DNA of 64,000 nt, from assembly GCA_003245675.1 (NCBI GenBank), contig QKCN01000084.1, forward strand, positions 21,121 to 85,120. The letters are read 5' to 3'. The position numbers and the translations under genes were made by a program. The notes under the pieces are model-generated. The model ran no database searches and was not told the DNA's origin. It worked only from the letters and a program-made list of their open reading frames with translations. Positions within the stretch are counted from its first letter, which is position 1. Each line of letters opens with the position of its first letter. Below are positions 28,476 to 36,243 of this stretch, one piece after another. This stretch comes from Bacteriovoracaceae bacterium. GTDB taxonomy: Bacteria; Bdellovibrionota; Bacteriovoracia; Bacteriovoracales; Bacteriovoracaceae.

Positions 28476-29015
28476 TTGCTCAGACACTATTTTTGGATAT
28501 TCATTTTTATAAGTTTTGCTACCCTAAGCTTTCCTGTCTTAGGAGGGGAAGCTTGCGGTAGAAATGCAGTCATTAACTACCAAGAAGTATTGGTTGATAC
28601 AGGACCAACTGGCAAAGGCGAAGGCTTACGCTATTACTTATCCAAGGACAAAGTCGCCGCAAGCTATCTCGACACCTTCCAGAAAAACAGTAAACCCATG
28701 TGGCAAACTGCTGCAATTAGTACGACTGGCGTTGCCATGATTCTGGCCGGAATTATGCAATCGGGAAGAGATGAAGGCAGAGGGTTTGCGAGCAAAGAAA
28801 CGCTCTTTATTGGGGGCGCCTCCATGATTATTATGAGTTACTTGGTTTCTAAAACAATTGAATACAACAATGAAATCTATCTCATTCGGGCCATAGACGA
28901 ATATAATAAGAGAAATTTGCCTAGAATTTACTTCTACCCCTATGGTGATACAAATAAGTCTTCGGGGGCTGAAGACCGTATTGGTATTGGGGCAGGAGTT
29001 AGTACAAGTTTTTAA
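28476..29015 (+). CDS. Hypothetical exported/membrane protein
   Basis: The 179-residue product has a signal peptide or anchor at residues 5-22 and two hydrophobic stretches (about 76-95 and 109-125). Between them is a short charged Arg/Gly-rich loop. The ending LIRAIDEYNKRNLPRIYFYP resembles a periplasmic or outer-membrane-associated tail, but I do not recognise a family. The start is TTG with AGGA 7 bases upstream; the next ATG would remove the leader. It is first in a possible operon with the zinc protein, greA and the FHA-like gene. Confidence 0.7.
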   Translation: MLRHYFWIFIFISFATLSFPVLGGEACGRNAVINYQEVLVDTGPTGKGEGLRYYLSKDKVAASYLDTFQKNSKPMWQTAAISTTGVAMILAGIMQSGRDEGRGFASKETLFIGGASMIIMSYLVSKTIEYNNEIYLIRAIDEYNKRNLPRIYFYPYGDTNKSSGAEDRIGIGAGVSTSF

Positions 29016-29028
29016 TTGAGGTTTTAGT

Positions 29029-29328
29029 ATGACTATTATTTGCCATAATTGTGGTAAGTCTTTTGAATTGGATGGAAAATCCTCCATTTCGCGAAAAGAA
29101 GAGTGCCCCCACTGTAGTGCCGATATCCATTGCTGCTTGATGTGTCGCTTTTACAGCCAATCATCTTACAATGAATGTACGGAGCCAGTGGCAGAAAGAA
29201 TAACTGAAAAAGAGAAAGCTAATTTCTGTGATTACTTTTCAATCAGCAGTGGAGATGGCATACAGTCCACTAAAAATTCGCGTAATCAACAATTGGAAGC
29301 AGCTGCGGCCCTATTTAAAAAGAAGTAA
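29029..29328 (+). CDS. Small double zinc-binding protein, function unknown
   Basis: The 99-residue protein has a zinc ribbon of C5xxC8...C26xxC29 followed by a second Cys set: C36xxC39RFY, C50TEP and NFC67DYF. The latter pattern (CRFY..S.YNEC.EP...R...K..ANFCDYF) is a recognisable conserved module found in other proteobacteria, but I know no established function. The gene is 13 bases after the previous stop and 14 bases before greA, so co-expression is likely. Confidence 0.8.
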   Translation: MTIICHNCGKSFELDGKSSISRKEECPHCSADIHCCLMCRFYSQSSYNECTEPVAERITEKEKANFCDYFSISSGDGIQSTKNSRNQQLEAAAALFKKK

Positions 29329-29342
29329 ACGGGAAGGTTATT

Positions 29343-29819
29343 ATGAGTAAAGAAGTTTTAATGACTCTCAATGGAAAACAAATACTAGAAACAGAACTCA
29401 ACCAATTAGTAAAAGTTGAGCGCCAAAAGGTAACAACTCAAATTGCCGAGGCACGTGAGTTGGGCGATCTTAAAGAAAATGCAGAGTATCATGCGGCAAA
29501 AGAAAAGCAGTCTCATCTTGAAGGACGAATTCTTGAGCTGCAGGGACGTATTGCCAATGCGAAAGTTATCGACGTTGCGAGGCTAAAAAGCAATAAGATT
29601 GTATTTGGCGCCACCGTGACTTTGCTTGATGTGGATAAAGATGAAAATGTGACTTATCAAATAGTCGGAGAAGAAGAAGCCGATCGTTCCAAAGGAAAAA
29701 TTTCGTATCGAAGCCCCATTGCCCTTGCTCTTCTGGGCAAAGAAGAAGGCGACGAAGTGATTGTCCAAGCACCGAAAGGCAAAATCACTTTTGAAGTTGA
29801 AGACATAGAGTATAAATAA
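29343..29819 (+). CDS. greA: Transcription elongation factor GreA
   Basis: The 158-residue protein has the N-terminal coiled-coil with the acidic tip region (ARELGDLKENAEYHAAKEKQ) and the C-terminal FKBP-like domain (ISYRSPIALALLGKEEGDEV). GreA stimulates RNA cleavage by backtracked RNA polymerase. Length is the family norm. The stop is one base before the next start codon, implying translational coupling. Confidence 0.95.
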   Translation: MSKEVLMTLNGKQILETELNQLVKVERQKVTTQIAEARELGDLKENAEYHAAKEKQSHLEGRILELQGRIANAKVIDVARLKSNKIVFGATVTLLDVDKDENVTYQIVGEEEADRSKGKISYRSPIALALLGKEEGDEVIVQAPKGKITFEVEDIEYK

Positions 29820-29820
29820 A

Positions 29821-30234
29821 ATGATTAATCTTGAATTTGTTTCATCTCCTGATCAAGAAATAATTGGCCCGCGCAGTTATCATAAAAATATGATTTATCT
29901 AGGGCACAAATCGGGAGATATACTCATTCAAGATCCCGATATTTTTGATAATCACCTTATTATTGAAGTAAATGAACACGGCATCTTTTTGCACCCACAC
30001 CCCCATATTGATCATTTCCATCTCAATGGGAAGAGAACTTATGGTGTCATTGCTCTCAAACTAGGCGATCAAATTACAATTGGGAAGACCTGTTTTATCC
30101 TGCGCCAAGCTGAAAAATCTGAAATATTTTATCGCAAAGAACTGCTCAATAAAGGACTGGAAAGAGTTATCCAAGATAAAGACCCAATTTCGGAAGTGCT
30201 GAGCTTTTTGGAAGAAAGAATAAAATCCAACTAA
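29821..30234 (+). CDS. FHA-like domain protein
   Basis: The 137-residue protein shows a forkhead-associated-like core. An early beta segment (LGHKSGDILIQDP) is followed by HLIIEVNEHGIFLHPHP, then FHLNGKRTYG and LKLGDQITIGKTCFILR. The usual SRxH phosphothreonine-binding motif is degraded (NHLII instead of SRRH), so phosphopeptide binding is uncertain. A short helical tail ends the protein. It begins one base after the greA stop and probably shares its mRNA. Confidence 0.6.
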   Translation: MINLEFVSSPDQEIIGPRSYHKNMIYLGHKSGDILIQDPDIFDNHLIIEVNEHGIFLHPHPHIDHFHLNGKRTYGVIALKLGDQITIGKTCFILRQAEKSEIFYRKELLNKGLERVIQDKDPISEVLSFLEERIKSN

Positions 30235-30798
30235 TTACATTTTTTCAACCAACTCAAGCACGGCCAGAGGATAGTTCTTGAGTTCAACAATTTTCCCTCT
30301 CCGATTGGCAATGTCGATATAGTTTTTCAAACAAAGCGCCAGCACTGGAGTGATCAGACTCTTCTCATGAGAACACTCTTCATAGAAACTCTCATATACT
30401 GCGAGTTCATTATCGTTTTTTGCCTTTTGGCTTCGCTCTTTTATATTCCCAAGAATTCGCCCAACTTCATTTAAGTACAGGCCCATTGATTCATCGGGAT
30501 CTTTTCCCGGAACAAATTCAATTTTTGATATTTCCAAAAGCTCTTTAGAAAGTTCACGTTGCATATTCTCTTCTTCCGCATTCTTTTCTTGAGCCAGTTC
30601 GACTCGAGTGACTTTCTTTTCTTTTTTTTCTAAATATTTTTCTTTTTCTGCAGTTTCTATGATCTTGCTTTTTGACATGGCAATTTCTGCATTTTCACTT
30701 TGAAAAATATCCTGCTCTAAAGGACGTTGGGCCCACCAGATTATCACGGTAAGCCCGACTAAAACTAAAAGACCCAAACTCCAAAATTTTTTAGTCAT
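30235..30798 (-). CDS. Hypothetical membrane-anchored coiled-coil protein
   Basis: The 187-residue product has an N-terminal membrane anchor (residues 7-23, LGLLVLVGLTVIIWW). A highly charged Lys/Glu segment (about 40-95) is likely coiled coil, and a globular part with two Cys (EECSHEK, LALCLKNYID) follows. No family was recognised. Its start overlaps the stop of the upstream gene by 8 bases, so the two are probably translated together. It is convergent with the FHA-like gene, with no gap. Confidence 0.7.
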   Translation of the reverse strand: MTKKFWSLGLLVLVGLTVIIWWAQRPLEQDIFQSENAEIAMSKSKIIETAEKEKYLEKKEKKVTRVELAQEKNAEEENMQRELSKELLEISKIEFVPGKDPDESMGLYLNEVGRILGNIKERSQKAKNDNELAVYESFYEECSHEKSLITPVLALCLKNYIDIANRRGKIVELKNYPLAVLELVEKM

Positions 30799-31972
30799 AT
30801 TCTAATGTCTCTGCTTCTGGCTCATTTTGTGCTGGTTCAGATTCTCTAATCATTCCAATCTCTGGTTCCGCATCCCAATCTTGACTTTGGAACTCCACTG
30901 GTTTTTCTAGTTCTGCAATTTCGGCATCAAGATCGGTCAACTGAGTCTCATATTGTTTCAAAAATACGGAATGAGCATCAACGCGCATTGGATTGTCTAA
31001 AACTGGATTTGGGCTTCTTTTTTTCATACTGTCAATTTGTGTTTTAAGCAATTGACGACGCACTTCTAGCATTCTTATTTTCTGCGAATTCTTTTCATTA
31101 AAAGCTTCATAAGTTGAAACCACTCGCCCGTAGGAATCCAAAAAACGCAAACGCATTTTTTCTTTTTCAACATCACTACAATCTTCACAGCTATCCACAA
31201 AAGTTTTAAGAATAATTGCACCAACAGTATAAGGACCATTTAAATTTTTATCGCAAGCTGGAACACCTTCAAAATAATGCCCTAGCGGACAATTTCCATG
31301 AAGAAAACTCAAACCTTTTCCATTACCATCACTATGACGACCTTCGTGAAATAGCGTGGCTAAACGCTGATAGCCATTGGCCGAAGCATCAAGATTTTCC
31401 TTATTAATTTGCAAACGCTCCATAAAGTGGCCTTCACCAACTTGTACAAGACCGATGCGGGGAGAATCAATTGGAATCAATGATTCTTCACCTGACTCAT
31501 TTTCAAAAACAAGAGCTTTAGCCCCACTACCAAAGGAAAATTTATTCAGTAAATAGACAAAGGCACCCATATTAGCCATCACCGTGATGCCCTTTTTAGC
31601 CGCTTGCTCTTCTTCTTTGTCATCAGCGGGCTTAGGTTTTACTGGATCCATCTGGGGAAAGACATAATTAGGAGCAATTAATCTTCCCGAAAGTTCAACA
31701 GTGTCTTTTTTATAATCAAATTCCTCTGCGACAATATATTTAACTCTTTCCTCTAACCACTTCTGAATCATTGGGGTATTGGCATTTTCAAGCCCAAATA
31801 CTTTGCCAAATTCTTCGGCATCTCGAACAACCAAATTTGTATTTTGAAGAAGATCCAAATCAGACTTCATATATTGAAGCTGATTTTCAGGTAATTTGGC
31901 AGAAAACTCCATTGCCGAAGCGGCAAGAGGCAACATAAAAAGAGCTGATAACGCTTTTGTCATTTTCTTCAT
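30791..31972 (-). CDS. Secreted protein with HExxH motif, putative metallopeptidase
   Basis: The 393-residue protein has a signal peptide (MKKMTKALSALFMLPLAASA). It carries HEGRH at 209-213 in the context LATLFHEGRHSDGNG, matching the zincin HExxH helix pattern, followed by conserved-looking H, C and N residues (FLHGNCPLGHYFEG, CDKNLNGPY). The C-terminal third is a coiled-coil-like region ending in an acidic tail. The ATG at 31972 follows AGGAG by 6 bases. No peptidase family was recognised, so activity is inferred. It is translationally coupled to the membrane-anchored protein downstream. Confidence 0.65.
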   Translation of the reverse strand: MKKMTKALSALFMLPLAASAMEFSAKLPENQLQYMKSDLDLLQNTNLVVRDAEEFGKVFGLENANTPMIQKWLEERVKYIVAEEFDYKKDTVELSGRLIAPNYVFPQMDPVKPKPADDKEEEQAAKKGITVMANMGAFVYLLNKFSFGSGAKALVFENESGEESLIPIDSPRIGLVQVGEGHFMERLQINKENLDASANGYQRLATLFHEGRHSDGNGKGLSFLHGNCPLGHYFEGVPACDKNLNGPYTVGAIILKTFVDSCEDCSDVEKEKMRLRFLDSYGRVVSTYEAFNEKNSQKIRMLEVRRQLLKTQIDSMKKRSPNPVLDNPMRVDAHSVFLKQYETQLTDLDAEIAELEKPVEFQSQDWDAEPEIGMIRESEPAQNEPEAETLEYD

Positions 31973-32051
31973 ATAATACTCCTTGAACACGAGCATTTTA
32001 CAAAGAATAACGCAGTGCGTAAATTCTTATTTCCCAGTCTGTAATTAATTC

Positions 32052-32513
32052 TCATAAAAGAGGGCGATGGCCGTGAGAAAATAGAATGCGAAACTGCTTT
32101 TGTCTTATTTTTTGGATTTCGACAAAGTCTTTTTCAGCATCTATCTCACTAAAAACACTAGATTTCCTTTCCATCAGGCGCTGTTTTTGGACTTCATCAC
32201 TCAACGATTCTTCCTCCCAAAGCTCCTGCAAAATGGATGTAACATCAAAACCATATTCAAAAGTTATTTTATTTACAACGCCATCAAAAGAGTAACCTTT
32301 GCGCAAAAGACCTCGGATGCGGGCACGAAAGTACTCATTTTCCTGAATATAACCAAGCTCATCAAGTCGCAAAATAACTTGTTCAATAATGTCACGACCG
32401 ACAGCTCGAAGCTTCATCTTTTCACGCAACTTTGCGCGAGGGTAATCGCGCTGAGCTAAAATGCGCAAACAATATTGATAGGCTTTTTGATATTCTTGAT
32501 TTTCCTGCATCAT
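32052..32513 (-). CDS. recX: RecX-family regulatory protein
   Basis: The 153-residue, helix-rich protein has the RecX pattern: AYQYCLRILAQRDYPRAKLR, then IIEQVILRLDELGYIQENEY and ARIRGLLRKGYSFDGV. RecX modulates RecA filaments. It lies 45 bases after recA with a hairpin in between. Two adjacent ATGs (32513, 32510) are possible. Confidence 0.85.
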   Translation of the reverse strand: MMQENQEYQKAYQYCLRILAQRDYPRAKLREKMKLRAVGRDIIEQVILRLDELGYIQENEYFRARIRGLLRKGYSFDGVVNKITFEYGFDVTSILQELWEEESLSDEVQKQRLMERKSSVFSEIDAEKDFVEIQKIRQKQFRILFSHGHRPLL

Positions 32514-32524
32514 ATCTCAAATAA

Positions 32525-32550
32525 TAAGGGGAAGCCTTGGCTTCCCCTTA
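32525..32550 (-). terminator. Hairpin between recA and recX
   Basis: A 12-bp perfect stem TAAGGGGAAGCC (32525-32536) / GGCTTCCCCTTA (32539-32550) lies 8 bases after the recA stop. On the minus strand it is followed by TTATTATTTG, only moderately T-rich. It probably causes partial termination or 3' stabilisation that keeps recX below recA, as in E. coli. Confidence 0.6.
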
Positions 32551-32558
32551 ATGATTGA

Positions 32559-33662
32559 CTATTGAAGAACTTTTTTTGATTTTTTCTCTTCCGCTTCGAT
32601 GATTTCTCCAGTCTGCATATCAATACTTGCTGTATTGGTTGGAGCATCATAGTGCTTGGCCAAAACTTTCTTTTTAATTTCTTCCATAACCTCAGGATTC
32701 GTTTCAAGAAAAGTCTTAGCATTCTCACGCCCTTGACCAATTTTGGTATCATTATATGAGAACCAAGCCCCTGCCTTGTCCACAATTTTTTCATTAACGG
32801 CCATATCGAGAATACAACCTATTTTAGAGATACCTTTGTTGTACTCGATATCAAATTCAACTTCCTTAAAAGGAGGTGCAACTTTATTCTTCACAATTTT
32901 TACACGAGTTTTGTTGCCAACAACATTGTCACCATCCTTGATGGCACCAATTCTCCTAATATCCATACGCACAGAAGCATAAAACTTAAGAGCATTTCCA
33001 CCAGTTGTGGTTTCAGGATTTCCAAACATCACACCGATTTTCATACGTAATTGATTAATAAAAATCACGGTGCAATTGGAACGAGAAATAGATCCAGTTA
33101 ACTTACGCAAAGCCTGACTCATCAAACGAGCTTGAAGCCCCATGTGAGAATCCCCCATATCGCCTTCCAGTTCTGCACGAGGAGTAAGTGCGGCAACGGA
33201 GTCAACAATAAGAAGATTAACAGCACCTGAACGCACCAACATATCAGCTATTTCTAAGGCTTGTTCGCCGCAATCAGGCTGAGATATGAGCATGTTAGGA
33301 ACATCAACTCCTAGCTTTGTGGCATAAGTTGTATCTAAAGCATGTTCTGCATCAACGAAAGCAACAGTTCCACCCATTTTTTGGCACTCTGCCGCAATAT
33401 GAAGAGTTAAAGTTGTCTTTCCCGAAGATTCAGGTCCAAAAATTTCGATAATACGTCCTTGAGGAATTCCCCCAATTCCGAGAGCAATATCCAAATCCAA
33501 AGCACCAGTAGGGATTGCGGGGATGCGCTGAGCAGCAACATCTTCGCCAAGTCGCATAATTGCGCCTTTTCCAAATTGTTTCTCAATAGATGATAAAGCT
33601 AATTGAAGGGCCTTGTCCTTGTTTGAATTTGCCGAAAATCCAGCATTCGCTTGAATCGCCAT
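32559..33662 (-). CDS. recA: Recombinase RecA
   Basis: The 367-residue protein has Walker [12 protein letters not shown], the [11 protein letters not shown] segment, Walker [11 protein letters not shown], loop L2 region [19 protein letters not shown] and the C-terminal acidic tail. RecA drives homologous strand exchange and SOS induction. A promoter candidate and palindrome lie upstream. Confidence 0.98.
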   Translation of the reverse strand: MAIQANAGFSANSNKDKALQLALSSIEKQFGKGAIMRLGEDVAAQRIPAIPTGALDLDIALGIGGIPQGRIIEIFGPESSGKTTLTLHIAAECQKMGGTVAFVDAEHALDTTYATKLGVDVPNMLISQPDCGEQALEIADMLVRSGAVNLLIVDSVAALTPRAELEGDMGDSHMGLQARLMSQALRKLTGSISRSNCTVIFINQLRMKIGVMFGNPETTTGGNALKFYASVRMDIRRIGAIKDGDNVVGNKTRVKIVKNKVAPPFKEVEFDIEYNKGISKIGCILDMAVNEKIVDKAGAWFSYNDTKIGQGRENAKTFLETNPEVMEEIKKKVLAKHYDAPTNTASIDMQTGEIIEAEEKKSKKVLQ

Positions 33663-33717
33663 AGTGTCTCTCCTTAAAAAATGTCAAATAGCAGGCTGGT
33701 GTTGTGTGTGTTCAAAA

Positions 33718-33746
33718 ATGATACTGCACCCACCAGAGCTTGGCAA
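33718..33746 (-). promoter_or_regulatory. Candidate recA promoter
   Basis: Minus-strand TTGCCA (33741-33746), a 17-base spacer and TATCAT (33718-33723) lie 56 bases before the recA start codon. The 168-base region upstream of recA otherwise contains only the palindrome noted separately. Confidence 0.55.
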
Positions 33747-33751
33747 TCTAA

Positions 33752-33767
33752 GTTAGCAAAAGCGAAC
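33752..33767. promoter_or_regulatory. Palindrome upstream of recA, possible SOS operator
   Basis: The plus strand reads GTTAGCAAAAGCGAAC, an imperfect dyad (GTTNGC-N4-GCNAAC, one mismatch) 5 bases upstream of the candidate -35 hexamer. LexA sites differ between bacterial groups; this does not match the E. coli or Bacillus consensus, so the assignment is by position only. Confidence 0.3.
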
Positions 33768-33830
33768 TTCTTTTTAGAAGAGACAACTAGCTGAAATTTT
33801 AGGGAATCAAAATTAATAAAAAGAAAAAAT

Positions 33831-34322
33831 TTATCGTAATGCAAACAATATATTCACGATCAACAATAGAATGCCTGCATAGACTCCACTGATCACATCA
33901 TCCAAAATAGTTCCTGCTCCATGATTCATTTTATCAAAATAGGAAGCTGGCCAAAACTTGATAATGTCAAAAAAGCGAAAAAACACTAAGCACAATAATA
34001 AATTCCAAAAATCAATCTGAGGCACAAATGCAAAAGTCACCATCATACCCAGCATTTCATCAATCACAATCCACTGGGGATCTTTGAGATTTAATTTTTT
34101 TTGCACACGCTCTGTCATGAAAGAAATAATGGATATTAAAAAAATAAGTGCTACAATGGTCACGATTTTGGGAATAGAAACAAGCCCCCAAAGGTACAGC
34201 AAGGGGAGTGAGACAATACTTCCCATCGTCCCAGGGGCCAAAGGGGAAAACCCCACTCCTCCCATAGAAAGAACAAGTGTTGAAAAGCTTATTTGAGGTG
34301 GTAAATTTTTTTTCCAATTCAT
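33831..34322 (-). CDS. pgpA: Phosphatidylglycerophosphatase A
   Basis: The 163-residue membrane protein has the PgpA signatures GVGFSPLAPGTMGS, DPQWIVIDEMLGMMV, FFRFFDIIKFWPAS and HGAGTILDDVISG, with the acidic metal-binding residues in place. It removes the phosphate from phosphatidylglycerophosphate to give phosphatidylglycerol in the inner membrane. It is divergent from the next gene, with only 24 bases between start codons, so each promoter must overlap the other gene or be very compact. Confidence 0.9.
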   Translation of the reverse strand: MNWKKNLPPQISFSTLVLSMGGVGFSPLAPGTMGSIVSLPLLYLWGLVSIPKIVTIVALIFLISIISFMTERVQKKLNLKDPQWIVIDEMLGMMVTFAFVPQIDFWNLLLCLVFFRFFDIIKFWPASYFDKMNHGAGTILDDVISGVYAGILLLIVNILFALR

Positions 34323-34346
34323 GGCTTTTAGGGTATTAATTTTTAA

Positions 34347-35624
34347 ATGAATCGTCCAAATTATTTATCAAAATATAATTTTAACTGGGAAATGTTTGAC
34401 ATTCTCATTGGTGGACGTGCTGCACTGGATGCCCAACACTTTTTGGGGAAATTTGATGACCAAACACAAGTTCAAGACTTTTTAGAAGGTTATGGATTTG
34501 ACCCTGGTGATCTAGTTCAAAAAGCTGAACTCTTTGGACACTTTCAGGAGGCTATGCAATTCATTAGACGCTACTTTTTAAAAGAGGGTCATGATGAAGG
34601 TTTAGCGCTCTCTATTCCAACTGTTTTTTACACGATCACAGACATCAATGAGTTGCTTTTGATTGCCGTTCGTAAATCATCCTTTACCTCGTCAGGAGAA
34701 GACGCACTCTGGGCATCGATCATTTTGAAAGTCATGCACACCATTTTGCATGCTGATAAGGATTTACGGTACCGCTATTTTTCAACAATTCAGCAGCAGA
34801 TTTTTGACCGCTTTTATCGCCATATATCACGCGATGATGAAGGAAAACTCTTCCTACAAAATTCTCTTACCGGTGATAAAATTCGAATTGCCGGCTTTGA
34901 AACGAAGGCAAAAAAATCACGCGAAAGTATCATCGTTAAATTATTGCTCAAATCGGATTCTGTCGCAGAAGAACTTTTTGACAGAATTGGTGTTCGTATT
35001 ATTACTGAAAATAGATCAGACACCTTTCGCGTAATGAATTTTCTGCAAGATAGCTATGTCATAATGACCCACAATGTTCACCCTGGTCGCTCCTATAATT
35101 CTCTTCTTGATATCAACAAATTTAAAGCGCGCCATCACGAACTAATTAAAGAAGCAATTCGCAATGATATGCCCGAAGATGTTTTCTTAAAAAAAGTGGA
35201 AGAAGCTGCACATGCCTCTCTTCCTGACGAGCCATTCGATCTCGATAAGAATAAATATAGTGCGACTCAATATCGCTCTATTCACTTTACGGGAAGACTG
35301 CTTATTAAATACCGCAATCCTTTTATGGAAGAATTTAGGACCGTTAAAAGCTTTACGCGCGATTTAGAGCGAGAATCAGAAGAGCTCAAAGCAAACCCCA
35401 ATGTCAAAAAGCTTATTGATAAAATCAATGCCTTAGATACCTCTTCGGTTTCACGCGAAACTCGCTTTTTCTACCCCTTTGAAGTCCAGATTACAGATAA
35501 AAACTCACATGAAATCAATACCCAAGGTGAAGCTTCTCACCGGGAATACAAAAAAGCACAGCAAAAGTCGGCCATGAAACGTCTCTTTGCCCCGCTCTTA
35601 AGCTACTTAGAACGCCAAGCGTGA
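34347..35624 (+). CDS. RelA/SpoT-like nucleotidyltransferase domain protein
   Basis: The 425-residue protein has an unrecognised helical N-terminal half (1-180) and a C-terminal half following the (p)ppGpp synthetase core. It has K190..S194IIV.K198 (like R.K...SI..K, but the first Arg is Ala188), ELFDRIGVRII with D212 (like DLxAxR), QYRSIH at 308-313 (like GYRSLH), FEVQIT with E379 (like VEIQIRT) and HEI....EASHREYKKAQ at the end. No HD hydrolase, TGS or ACT domain was seen. It may be an alarmone-type pyrophosphokinase or an inactive relative. It may match a delta-proteobacterial conserved family (TIGR04552, from memory). Its end overlaps the convergent rluE by 18 bases. Confidence 0.7.
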   Translation: MNRPNYLSKYNFNWEMFDILIGGRAALDAQHFLGKFDDQTQVQDFLEGYGFDPGDLVQKAELFGHFQEAMQFIRRYFLKEGHDEGLALSIPTVFYTITDINELLLIAVRKSSFTSSGEDALWASIILKVMHTILHADKDLRYRYFSTIQQQIFDRFYRHISRDDEGKLFLQNSLTGDKIRIAGFETKAKKSRESIIVKLLLKSDSVAEELFDRIGVRIITENRSDTFRVMNFLQDSYVIMTHNVHPGRSYNSLLDINKFKARHHELIKEAIRNDMPEDVFLKKVEEAAHASLPDEPFDLDKNKYSATQYRSIHFTGRLLIKYRNPFMEEFRTVKSFTRDLERESEELKANPNVKKLIDKINALDTSSVSRETRFFYPFEVQITDKNSHEINTQGEASHREYKKAQQKSAMKRLFAPLLSYLERQA

Positions 35625-36167
35625 AACTTCCCTCCACTCTCCCGGCCTTAAGTTTTCCAATTGATAATCCATAATTGCAACGCGAATCAAACGTAAAGTT
35701 GGATACCCTGCAGCTGCCGTCATCCGGCGAACCTGCCTGTTTTTCCCCTCATAAATAGAAATACGCAGCCATGCGGTGGGAATATTCTGACGAAAACGAA
35801 TTGGCGGGTCTCGCTCCCACAAAAAGGCCAATTCACTCTCCGCAACTCTTTGTACTTTAGCCCTCTTCGTCTTATATCCTGAAATAACGACGCCATTACA
35901 AAGCTTGGCAATTGCCTCGTCAGTAGGAATGCCTTCAACCTGCACTAGGTAAGTCTTATAGTGCTCAAAACGAGGGTGAGTTAAACGGTCTTTAAATGCT
36001 CCATCATCCGTCAACAAAAGCAAGCCTTCACTGTCTTTATCTAGGCGACCAGCAGCATAAACCCCTTTAGGAAGGCTGAATTCGGCCAAAGTTCTCTCGT
36101 CTTCAGTACCAGTAAATTGAGTTAAAACCCCATAAGGTTTGTTAAAAAGAATATAACGCTTTTTCAT
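35607..36167 (-). CDS. rluE: 23S rRNA pseudouridine synthase, RluE type
   Basis: The 186-residue protein has the catalytic motif VYAAGRLDKDSEGLLLLT (Asp in GRLDKDSEG), FNKPYGVLTQF and YEGKNRQVRRMTAAAGYPTL, and no N-terminal S4 domain, as in RluE. The segment ERDPPIRFRQNIPTAWL is RluE-like. It would modify U2457 (E. coli numbering) of 23S rRNA. Assignment to RluE rather than another RsuA-family member is likely but not certain. Confidence 0.85.
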   Translation of the reverse strand: MKKRYILFNKPYGVLTQFTGTEDERTLAEFSLPKGVYAAGRLDKDSEGLLLLTDDGAFKDRLTHPRFEHYKTYLVQVEGIPTDEAIAKLCNGVVISGYKTKRAKVQRVAESELAFLWERDPPIRFRQNIPTAWLRISIYEGKNRQVRRMTAAAGYPTLRLIRVAIMDYQLENLRPGEWREVSRLAF

Positions 36168-36243
36168 TCTAATCCTTCAAAATTATTACGCTTTATGGTA
36201 GCGTATTTTTCATCATTTGAAACCAGATATCCTAGGATCAAAA

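Noticed and set aside
36217-36243. In-frame TTG start extending alaS by nine codons
   Set aside because: The ATG at 36244 gives the conserved AlaRS N-terminus and has AGGATCA at suitable spacing; the TTG has no ribosome-binding site.
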